This document shows, piece after piece, positions 1 to 4,922 of a stretch of DNA of 6,455 nt; the first letter of the stretch is position 1; each line of letters starts with the position of its first letter. The stretch is from Desulforudis sp. (lineage in GTDB: Bacteria; Bacillota; Desulfotomaculia; Desulfotomaculales; Desulforudaceae): positions 1 through 6,455 of the forward strand of contig JACUUW010000114.1 in the NCBI GenBank assembly GCA_014859075.1. The letters are read 5' to 3'. The notes beneath the pieces were generated by a model, which saw only the letters and a list, made by a program, of their open reading frames with translations, had not been told where the DNA came from and searched no databases. The translations under genes were made by a program, and so were the position numbers.

Positions 1-93
1 CCCGACCGGAATCAGGGCTTCGTGCGCCACCGGGCTGACCCCCCGCAGGGGTCCGGTGTTGGGACTGCCCGCCAGCAACAGGCAATCAATCAC
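1..93 (-). CDS. Probable MobA-like nucleotidyltransferase (NTP transferase domain), 5' part only
   Basis: Only the first 31 codons are present; the gene runs off the left edge. The start is a GTG whose three bases lie inside the end of the upstream regulator gene, giving an 8-base overlap. A good GGGAGG ribosome binding site lies about 9 bases upstream. The visible protein begins (M)IDCLLLAGSPNTGPLRG and continues to HEALIPVG. A hydrophobic strand ending in LLAG, a glycine-containing loop with a basic residue (R17), and a later ALIPVG segment match the usual N-terminus of nucleotidyl transferases of the GlmU/MobA/RmlA fold. There the loop binds the NTP, and 'K/R-x-h-h-P-h-x-G' precedes 'RPM'. 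Substrate cannot be told from this fragment. Tight overlap implies translational coupling with the GntR gene and co-transcription with ispE. Family assignment is inference from a short fragment, but the frame, start and spacing agree. Confidence 0.7.
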   Translation of the reverse strand, partial: MIDCLLLAGSPNTGPLRGVSPVAHEALIPVG

Positions 94-778
94 AGTCTTC
101 TTCCTCCCGGAGCGCGCACAATAAGCTGTTTTCCGCACTCTCAATGTGTTCCCAGGCCAGCCTCTGGGCCAGTTCGACCCGCCGTTCGGAAATCGCTTCG
201 ACGATCTGATTGTGTTCCTCAAGCGCCTGCCGGGTTCGCCCCGGTCGGGATAGGGTGGTCAACCGAAAACGCTGGATCTGCTCCTGCAAGTTGGTGAGAA
301 TCTGGCTCAGGCGCTTATTCCGGCTGGCCCGGTAGATGATTTCGTGGAATTCAGCGTCCTCATGGACCAGAGCGTTGAGGTCCGGCCGCTCCGTGAATTC
401 GGCAATCTGCACAACCGACCGTTCAAGCCGTTCCAACTCTTCATCAGTGATCCGCTCGCAGGCCAGGCCGGCGGCCAACGCCTCAAGAGCCGCACGCACC
501 TCGAAGACTTCGGTGATGTCCTTATCCGTGATCCCCGCCACATACGCGCCCTTGCGGGGCACCATCACCACAAAACCCTCGAGTTCAAGTTTGCGGATGG
601 CCTCCCGGACCGGAGTGCGGCTCACACCCAGTTCCTCGGCCAGCTGAAGCTCCATCAGCCGCTCCCCCGGCCGCAACCGACCCTGGATGATCGCCTCCCG
701 CAGGGACTCAAACACCATTTCCCGCAACGGCTTGTACGAGTCCAGCTTCACCGGGAGCAAACGCCTTTCCTCCGCCAT
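86..778 (-). CDS. GntR-family transcriptional regulator, FadR/FCD subfamily
   Basis: This 230-residue protein is a DNA-binding, ligand-responsive regulator of the cytoplasm. Residues about 14-80 form a GntR winged helix-turn-helix, with the typical 'I-x-x-G-x-L-x-P-G-x-x-L' (31-41), the recognition region LGVSRTPVREAI (50-61), and the wing 'PRKGAYV' (74-80). Residues about 86-215 form the all-helical FCD domain: 'VFEVRAALE' (91-99), then D141 and H145 in 'DAEFH', H189 in 'EEHN', and H211 in 'WEHI'. These four residues match the Asp/His/His/His metal-binding set known in FCD proteins, so the effector may be a carboxylate bound through a metal. The length is normal. The ATG at 778 follows AGGGGG (787-792) by 8 bases. 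The gene starts 24 bases after ispE and overlaps the next gene, so it sits mid-operon. Its ligand and targets cannot be read from the sequence, and no convincing operator was found. Confidence 0.93.
   Translation of the reverse strand: MAEERRLLPVKLDSYKPLREMVFESLREAIIQGRLRPGERLMELQLAEELGVSRTPVREAIRKLELEGFVVMVPRKGAYVAGITDKDITEVFEVRAALEALAAGLACERITDEELERLERSVVQIAEFTERPDLNALVHEDAEFHEIIYRASRNKRLSQILTNLQEQIQRFRLTTLSRPGRTRQALEEHNQIVEAISERRVELAQRLAWEHIESAENSLLCALREEEDCD
101..108 (-). promoter_or_regulatory. Ribosome binding site of the overlapping nucleotidyltransferase gene
   Basis: On the minus strand this reads GGGAGGAA and ends about 7 bases before the GTG at 93. It lies inside the 3' end of the GntR coding sequence. 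Its strength and spacing are what support the GTG start and make the 31-codon fragment credible as a real gene. Confidence 0.6.
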
Positions 779-802
779 TTTAAAAACCCCCTACACAGAG
801 TA

Positions 803-1684
803 TTACCCCGGCTGCTCTAAAATGCCACTCACGCCCAACCTCTCACCTCTAAACTGCGTAACCAGCACCGACAGTCCCGTGGAACGGAGCTTCGCCGCAA
901 CCGCCTCGGCGGTCGCCAAGTCGGGCGTCAACCCGAAGACGGTGGGACCGCTCCCCGCCATCAAGGCTCCAAGGGCGCCGCAGTTCCTGAGCCGCCTCTT
1001 GATCGTTTCAAGCTCGGGGTGCAGCTCAAATACGGCCGGTTCCAGGTTGTTGGACAACCCATGGGCAATCGCGCGGGCGTCCCGCGCCGCCAGCCCCTGC
1101 AGTACCGGGGATGATTCAGGGTTGTCCCCCCGGGGAAGACGGTCGAACCGGGCATAGGCTTCCGCCGCCGACACTCCGTAAGGAGGCTTCACCAGCACCA
1201 CCCCCAGGGGCGGAGCCGGCGGCAAAGGGGTCAAGACATCTCCGCGCCCCCGGGCCAGCGCGGTCGGGCCGGCCAGACAAAAGGGCACATCGGTACCGAG
1301 CTCGGCGCCCAAGGCCTGCAGCGCCTCCCACGGTAGGTTCAGGCCCCAGAACCGGCTGAGGCCCACAAGCGTGGCCGCCGCGTCGGCGGAACCACCGGCC
1401 AGGCCGGCCGTCACCGGGATTGACTTATAAAGCCTGATCGCCGCGCCCCGCTTGCAGTTGTGCCGCGCCCGCAGTAGAACGGCCGCCCGCCAGACCAGGT
1501 TTTCCGGCCCGGAGGGCACTTCCCGGCTGTCGGTATCCAGGGAGAGGTCGTCGGCCGCCCGGAATTCCAACCGGTCGTGCAACTCCAGCTGCTGCAGTAC
1601 GGTCTCCACTTCGTGATAACCGTCGGGACGGCGCTTACCGACGGCCAATACCAGGTTGATCTTGGCGTGGGCCTTGATGTGCAT
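803..1684 (-). CDS. ispE: 4-diphosphocytidyl-2-C-methyl-D-erythritol kinase
   Basis: This is the GHMP-superfamily kinase that phosphorylates the 2-hydroxyl of CDP-methylerythritol with ATP, the fourth step of the MEP route to isoprenoid precursors, in the cytoplasm. The 293-residue length fits the family (about 280-300). Visible hallmarks are AHAKINL (5-11), whose K8 corresponds to the active-site lysine; DGYHEVETV (21-29); the glycine-rich ATP loop P90-V-T-A-G-L-A-G-G-S-A-D (90-101); the TDVPFC segment (131-136) with the catalytic Asp132; and the third GHMP motif LMAGSGPTVFGL (241-252). The motif set is complete, so the enzyme should be active. The ATG at 1684 has only a modest GGTGG ribosome binding site. 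It appears to be the first gene of an ispE - GntR regulator - nucleotidyltransferase operon. In Bacillus, ispE is followed by the unrelated regulator purR, so the regulator type differs here. Confidence 0.97.
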   Translation of the reverse strand: MHIKAHAKINLVLAVGKRRPDGYHEVETVLQQLELHDRLEFRAADDLSLDTDSREVPSGPENLVWRAAVLLRARHNCKRGAAIRLYKSIPVTAGLAGGSADAAATLVGLSRFWGLNLPWEALQALGAELGTDVPFCLAGPTALARGRGDVLTPLPPAPPLGVVLVKPPYGVSAAEAYARFDRLPRGDNPESSPVLQGLAARDARAIAHGLSNNLEPAVFELHPELETIKRRLRNCGALGALMAGSGPTVFGLTPDLATAEAVAAKLRSTGLSVLVTQFRGERLGVSGILEQPG

Positions 1685-1781
1685 TTACGTCCACCGCGTC
1701 TTTCCCGTCAAAGAATTGTACGGGGCGCATAAATATTCCTGCCTGACCGTAGGTATTTGGAAAGGAATCGGAGGCGTTTTG
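1685..1781. promoter_or_regulatory. Divergent spacer expected to hold the ispE and ZIP promoters
   Basis: This 97-base gap separates two divergent genes, so promoters in both directions must lie here or overlap the gene starts. On the minus strand TACAAT (1715-1720) differs from the -10 consensus by one base and would give a leader of about 23 bases to ispE, but I see no recognisable -35 box 17 bases upstream. An AT-rich patch ATAAATATT (1729-1737) lies in the middle. For the plus-strand gene no convincing -35/-10 pair was found. The location is well supported; the exact boxes are not. Confidence 0.4.
1770..1774 (+). promoter_or_regulatory. Ribosome binding site that fixes the ZIP transporter start
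   Basis: A perfect GGAGG is followed by 7 bases and then ATG at 1782. The open frame continues upstream to 1656, into ispE on the other strand, but this site makes the ATG at 1782 the clear choice. Confidence 0.85.
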
Positions 1782-2489
1782 ATGGCCTACATGGTGAGTG
1801 CGCTGGCGGGAGGTTGTACGCTGCTGGGCGCCCTGATGGTCCTGGCTCTGGGCGCACCGCACCGGTACACCCTGGCGGCGGTGCTCGGCTTGGCGGCGGG
1901 GATCATGGTCGGGGTGACGGCCGGCGACCTGCTCCCCACCGCCCTACAGGCCGGACGGTTCGAACTGGTCTTTGTGGGTCTGCTGTCCGGAATCCTGATC
2001 ATCGCCTTGCTGGACAAAGGGCTGGGTACCCTGATTGACCCCTCCGGATCCCGGCTGCTGAAAACGGGCCTCCTGGTCGCACTCGGTATCGCCCTGCACG
2101 ATCTGCCCGAGGGCATGGCCATCGCCGCCGGCTTCGCCGGCACCGCCGGACTGGGCCTTTTCCTGGCCCTGGCTATCGGACTCCACAACATCCCCGAAGG
2201 AATGGCCACCGCTGCCCCGCTCCGGGCCGCCGGCGTCTCCCCGCCGAAAATCATTGTCGCCGCCACCGCCCTCAGTCTGGTCACCCCCCTGGGCACTGCG
2301 CTCGGCTTCGGGCTGATCCAGGTAACCGACCTTTCCCTATCCCTGCTTTCGGCTTTGGCCGCCGGGGCGATGTTGTACATCTCCTTGTTCGAGCTGATAC
2401 CCCGCTCCATGATCCTTGGCCTCCGGCCGGCCGCGACTGGAATCCTGACCGGACTCCTTCTGGTCTGGCTGGCCCAACTATTTCTTTAA
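1782..2489 (+). CDS. ZIP-family divalent metal transporter
   Basis: This 235-residue integral membrane protein has about eight hydrophobic segments (roughly 3-23, 29-48, 60-77, 94-118, 122-146, 158-179, 184-206, 212-234). It carries the two diagnostic ZIP motifs: H106-D-L-P-E110-G in segment 4 and H135-N-I-P-E139-G in segment 5. In ZIP proteins of known structure these residues form the transport metal site. E204 in 'SLFELIP' is another conserved-looking acidic residue late in the protein. ZIP carriers move zinc, iron or related divalent ions into the cytoplasm. The substrate cannot be chosen here, and the cytoplasmic loop after segment 3 (about 78-93) has none of the histidines often seen there. 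The short N-terminus and overall pattern resemble the bacterial GufA/ZupT type. The start at 1782 is set by a strong ribosome binding site. The 3' end overlaps the convergent gene by 12 bases, with no terminator hairpin seen between them. Confidence 0.92.
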   Translation: MAYMVSALAGGCTLLGALMVLALGAPHRYTLAAVLGLAAGIMVGVTAGDLLPTALQAGRFELVFVGLLSGILIIALLDKGLGTLIDPSGSRLLKTGLLVALGIALHDLPEGMAIAAGFAGTAGLGLFLALAIGLHNIPEGMATAAPLRAAGVSPPKIIVAATALSLVTPLGTALGFGLIQVTDLSLSLLSALAAGAMLYISLFELIPRSMILGLRPAATGILTGLLLVWLAQLFL

Positions 2490-2924
2490 CAAGAGAAACG
2501 CCCCCCCAGCCATGAGAAAAACCCCGGCCGCCCGGTACCAGGCAAAGGAAATCTGCTTGAGACCAAACAAACCCGTATGGTCAATAACCGCCGCCGTCAG
2601 GATCTGGCCGACCAGAATCGCGGTGGTGGCCGGGGCCACCCCGATCTCGGGAATGCTCCGCACCACCCCGTACACTATAGCTACCCCCAGGATCCCCCCC
2701 AAGAAAAGGTACCACGGTACCTGCCCCACTTTCAGCAGGGACCCACCGCCCAGTTGCAGGACGAACAGCAAAATGACGACAAAAACCAGGCCCACCAGGT
2801 GGACGATGAACGTCGCCTCCAGCAGGCCGATAATCTTGCCGAGGGCCGCGTTGATGGCGCCCTGAAACGCCATTGTCATCCCAGCCGCGGCGGCGATAAT
2901 GATGGGCAGCAATTTGAAATGCAC
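2478..2924 (-). CDS. YdcZ/DUF606-family DMT-type membrane protein
   Basis: This 148-residue, very hydrophobic protein has about five membrane segments (roughly 4-22, 34-57, 70-88, 94-113, 126-146). Features typical of the DUF606/YdcZ family are 'A-F-Q-G-A-I-N-A' near the end of the first segment (19-26), PWYLFLGGILG (70-80), and G95-V-A-P-A-T-T-A-I-L-V-G-Q (95-107) followed by D115-H-T-G-L-F-G. The last pattern also recalls the EamA drug/metabolite transporter fold, and half-size members of this kind are thought to work as dimers. Length matches the single-repeat family size. The substrate is unknown for most members and cannot be inferred here. The start is GTG at 2924, preceded by GGAGG at 2932-2936 with a 7-base spacer. 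The protein ends in two lysines. Its stop lies inside the end of the convergent ZIP gene. Confidence 0.85.
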   Translation of the reverse strand: MHFKLLPIIIAAAAGMTMAFQGAINAALGKIIGLLEATFIVHLVGLVFVVILLFVLQLGGGSLLKVGQVPWYLFLGGILGVAIVYGVVRSIPEIGVAPATTAILVGQILTAAVIDHTGLFGLKQISFAWYRAAGVFLMAGGAFLLLKK

Positions 2925-3070
2925 TGTACCCCCTCCAGGGCCTAGTTTTTTCCCGCCATAAGGCGAATATACCGGGGGCGCTCACCAATCGACCCCCACC
3001 AACATAACTTGCAAATAAAATCCACTTCCCGTTTCACTTCGCCAAAGACGCAGAAAGGTGTTGGGTTCAA
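2925..3070. promoter_or_regulatory. Divergent spacer between the YdcZ-type gene and the protease gene
   Basis: This is a 146-base gap between divergent genes. On the minus strand TATATT (2966-2971) is a fair -10 box for the YdcZ-type gene, giving a leader of about 34 bases, but a good -35 box is not seen. On the plus strand TAAAAT (3016-3021) is a possible -10 for the protease gene, again without a -35. A small CGCC-ATAA-GGCG hairpin (2954-2965) lies in the gap but lacks the T-run of a terminator in either direction. AAGGTG (3055-3060), about 10 bases before the GTG at 3071, is the likely ribosome binding site of the protease gene. Confidence 0.35.
2932..2936 (-). promoter_or_regulatory. Ribosome binding site supporting the GTG start of the YdcZ-type gene
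   Basis: On the minus strand GGAGG is followed by GGGTACA and then GTG at 2924. There is no ATG nearby that would encode the N-terminus, so this site decides the non-ATG start. Confidence 0.75.
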
Positions 3071-4078
3071 GTGAAGCTTTATCGGCAGGCCCTCGAAGAT
3101 AACCGTTCCCGGCTGCTTTCCTACCCAAACGTCGTCGGGGTTGGACTGGGCCACAAGGTTGTCGGTGGAACGCGCACCTCGGAACCGGCCTTGGTGGTTT
3201 TCGTATCAAGGAAGCTTCCCCCGGATCAAATACCGGCCGCGTACCACATCCCAAAACGCGTGGCCGGCCTGCCCACCGACGTAGTCGAAGTCGGGCACGT
3301 TCGCATTCACAACGAGCGGCTTGAGAAACACCGACCGGCACCCCCGGGGGTAAGTATCGGGCACTTCCGGATCACCGCCGGAACCTTCGGAGCCGTGGTC
3401 TACACCCGTTCCGGCGGGCGCCCCCTGCTCCTCTCCAACAACCACGTCCTGGCCAACGAGTCCACCGGCGACGACGGCCGGGCCAAGGCGGGCGACCCGA
3501 TCCTGCAGCCGGCCGTCCACGACGGCGGACAGCAGGACCGGGATGTCATCGGCCGCCTGCTGAAATTCTTGCCGATTCATTTCGAGACCCAGGAACCGTC
3601 ATGCCGGACCGCCGGCAGATTCGAAAAATACCTCAACGCCATGATCCGCACGTTTCGTCCGGACTACTTCATCAAAGTATTCAAACAGGAATGGCAGGTT
3701 AACCTGGTCGATGCCGCCCTGGCCGAACCCCTGAACGCGGCTGACGTAGCTCCGGAAATTATGGAAATCGGACCGGTGCAGGGCGTGGCCGAAGCCGCGG
3801 TGGGAGATATGGTGAAAAAGAGCGGCCGTACCACCGCGCTGACTCAAGGGCAGGTTGAATACGTCGCCGCCACCGTCAAAGTGGAGTTCTCGGGGGGTCG
3901 CTCGGCGCTGTTTGAAGACCAGTTCACGACGACCGCGATGAGCAAACCCGGAGACAGCGGCTCCCTGGTGTTAAACGAAAAGAACCAGGCGGTGGGGCTG
4001 CTCTTTGCCGGGTCAAACCAGTTTACCATCTGCAACCGGATTCAGAATGTCCTCCGGCTGCTGGACGTCAGATTTTGA
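3071..4078 (+). CDS. Trypsin-like (chymotrypsin-fold) serine protease, probably cytoplasmic
   Basis: This 335-residue protein has what looks like a full serine-protease triad: H125 in 'LLLSNNHVLAN' (119-129), D214 in 'NLVDAALAEP' (211-220), and S296 in 'SKPGDSGSLV' (291-300). The GDSG motif and the 'SGRTTALTQG' strand before it (251-260) are typical of trypsin-like peptidases. The N-terminal 80 residues form a separate module, with 'NVVGVGLGHKV' (20-30), 'ALVVFVSRKLP' (40-50) and 'GLPTDVVEVG' (66-75); a module of this type precedes the peptidase domain in some bacterial trypsin-like proteins. There is no signal peptide or membrane segment, so an intracellular site is inferred. Between H125 and D214 lies a long stretch (about 89 residues) rich in charged and aromatic residues that may be a lid or binding insert. 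The start is GTG; no ATG fits. A run of eight T (4079-4086) follows the stop. The next gene begins 38 bases later on the same strand, suggesting an operon. Substrate is unknown. Confidence 0.88.
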   Translation: MKLYRQALEDNRSRLLSYPNVVGVGLGHKVVGGTRTSEPALVVFVSRKLPPDQIPAAYHIPKRVAGLPTDVVEVGHVRIHNERLEKHRPAPPGVSIGHFRITAGTFGAVVYTRSGGRPLLLSNNHVLANESTGDDGRAKAGDPILQPAVHDGGQQDRDVIGRLLKFLPIHFETQEPSCRTAGRFEKYLNAMIRTFRPDYFIKVFKQEWQVNLVDAALAEPLNAADVAPEIMEIGPVQGVAEAAVGDMVKKSGRTTALTQGQVEYVAATVKVEFSGGRSALFEDQFTTTAMSKPGDSGSLVLNEKNQAVGLLFAGSNQFTICNRIQNVLRLLDVRF

Positions 4079-4106
4079 TTTTTTTTGCGGCGCCCCTCAG
4101 GACGCC

Positions 4107-4110
4107 GGAG
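4107..4110 (+). promoter_or_regulatory. Ribosome binding site that fixes the start of the downstream protein
   Basis: GGAG followed by AGAGAG and then GTG at 4117 gives ideal spacing. The open frame extends back to a TTG at 4075 overlapping the protease stop, but that start has no ribosome binding site and would add 14 residues encoded partly by a T-run. The GTG is therefore preferred. Confidence 0.7.
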
Positions 4111-4116
4111 AGAGAG

Positions 4117-4686
4117 GTGAAAGCAATCAGTACTTTTCGACGTGCTTCATTCGTTGACCTTGCCGTGTCGGCCCAGGGTTACGGCGACGAACCGGCCTTC
4201 GACCACCGGGCGCGCATGACCCGCACCACCGTGATCAAACCGCACCACGGCAAGGAATTCCTCGAAATACTGGCCGCCTACACCCGCACCCACGGGGCAG
4301 TCCGGCACGTCCGGATCTTCAGCCACGCCTACCCGCGCGGGGTGATAATGACCAACATGTCCGGGTTTTACCATTCCCCCGGTACGGGAGACACCGCCCT
4401 GGCGGCCTACGTGCCGGAACTGGCGGAAGCCGTGACGCGGGGCGAAATCGCGTTCGCCCGGAACTGCACGATCCAGCTCTTCGGCTGCAACCTGACCAGC
4501 GAGGGTTTCCCGCTGAAACTCTCGGCGGCCGCCGGCGGCATGGTCATCGCCCCCACCGCCGGAATCTACCCCGAGATCGCCGGGGGCCGGGAAACCGGGG
4601 TGTTCATTGCGGTGACCCGCTGGCAGAAATTCGTCAACGGCACCCTCGCCGTGCCCAACCTGGGCCGCCGCTGGCGCGCGTGGTAA
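4117..4686 (+). CDS. Unrecognised 189-residue protein with possible His-Cys (clan CD-like) motifs
   Basis: I cannot name this family with confidence. The protein has no signal peptide and no membrane segment. Two features stand out. 'VRHVRIFSHAYPRG' (62-75) is a hydrophobic strand ending in H70 followed by a turn. 'CTIQLFGCNLTSEG' (117-130) is a strand ending in C124, then 'FPLKLSAAAGGMVIAP' (131-146), as in proteins where a chosen residue is checked against an 'h-h-x-x-C-N' strand and a following 'V-I-A-P' strand. A strand-His then strand-Cys order is the layout of clan CD cysteine peptidases (caspase, gingipain, CHAT and DUF4347-like proteins), but the usual His-Gly is His-Ala here. The C-terminus 'TRWQKFVNGTL' (167-177) and a basic tail end the protein. 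It lies 38 bases after a trypsin-like protease gene and is probably co-transcribed. The coding call is strong from length, codon use and ribosome binding site; the peptidase idea is inference. Confidence 0.8.
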   Translation: MKAISTFRRASFVDLAVSAQGYGDEPAFDHRARMTRTTVIKPHHGKEFLEILAAYTRTHGAVRHVRIFSHAYPRGVIMTNMSGFYHSPGTGDTALAAYVPELAEAVTRGEIAFARNCTIQLFGCNLTSEGFPLKLSAAAGGMVIAPTAGIYPEIAGGRETGVFIAVTRWQKFVNGTLAVPNLGRRWRAW

Positions 4687-4866
4687 GAAAATAAGGTGAT
4701 TGAGATTATTGGGAGATATGCCAATAAAAATGCCCGGACATTTCGCTTCACTATTACACCACCCTCAACAATAGTTACCAGCCTGCTTCCCATCCCGCCA
4801 TTAAATCCTTCTTTAGAGACCATCATCAGAAACCTAACCACCACATCCTGCAAATAATGAAAATTA
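4687..4866. other. AT-rich spacer with no supported gene
   Basis: Base composition drops sharply compared with the GC-rich genes on either side. A GTG-started frame of 53 codons (4696-4857, plus strand; product beginning (M)IEIIGRYANKNA and ending TTTSCK) is open, but it has no good ribosome binding site and its third codon positions are AT-rich, unlike its neighbours. A minus-strand frame from a TTG at 4853 is also open but runs into the coding region of the upstream gene. A weak ATTGG/CCAAT pair (about 4708-4725) is not followed by a T-run, so no clear terminator for the plus-strand operon was found. The left part may be untranslated trailer, the right part holds the T-rich tail of the minus-strand terminator. 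Confidence 0.35.
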
Positions 4867-4890
4867 AGGAGTTGCCCTAGGGCAACTCCT
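4851..4890 (-). terminator. Rho-independent terminator of the SLH surface-protein gene
   Basis: Positions 4867-4890 are a perfect 24-base inverted repeat with arms AGGAGTTGCCCT and AGGGCAACTCCT, which would fold into a roughly 10-bp GC-containing stem with a CTAG-type loop. Read on the minus strand it is followed by TAATTTTCATTATTT, a T-rich tail, and it lies 32 bases past the stop codon of the surface-protein gene. On the plus strand the sequence after the stem is C-rich, so it terminates in the minus direction only. Confidence 0.88.
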
Positions 4891-4922
4891 CAACCTCCAC
4901 ACCATCTGAAGCGCATCGTCTC

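Noticed and set aside
344..820. Long plus-strand open frame opposite the GntR gene
   Set aside because: It is a high-GC shadow frame antisense to a gene with clear family motifs; its product is His/Pro/Arg-rich without recognisable features.
1656..1781. Upstream extension of the ZIP transporter frame (42 extra codons)
   Set aside because: It overlaps the start of ispE, lacks a ribosome binding site, and the extra residues look unlike a ZIP N-terminus; the ATG at 1782 has a perfect GGAGG.
1787..2410. 207-codon minus-strand frame opposite the ZIP gene
   Set aside because: Low-complexity Arg/Ser/Pro/Ala product typical of antisense frames in GC-rich DNA, covering a gene with diagnostic ZIP motifs.
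2954..2965. CGCC-ATAA-GGCG hairpin as terminator or operator
   Set aside because: Only four base pairs and no following T-run on either strand; could easily occur by chance.
4079..4107. Eight-T run followed by a CGGCG/CGCCG hairpin between protease and downstream gene as a terminator
   Set aside because: The T-run comes before the hairpin on the plus strand, the wrong order, and the minus strand has no gene here to terminate; it may at most shade the ribosome binding site at 4107.
4566..4853. 95-codon minus-strand frame with a hydrophobic middle
   Set aside because: TTG start without a clear ribosome binding site and its second half is antisense to the end of the His-Cys protein gene.
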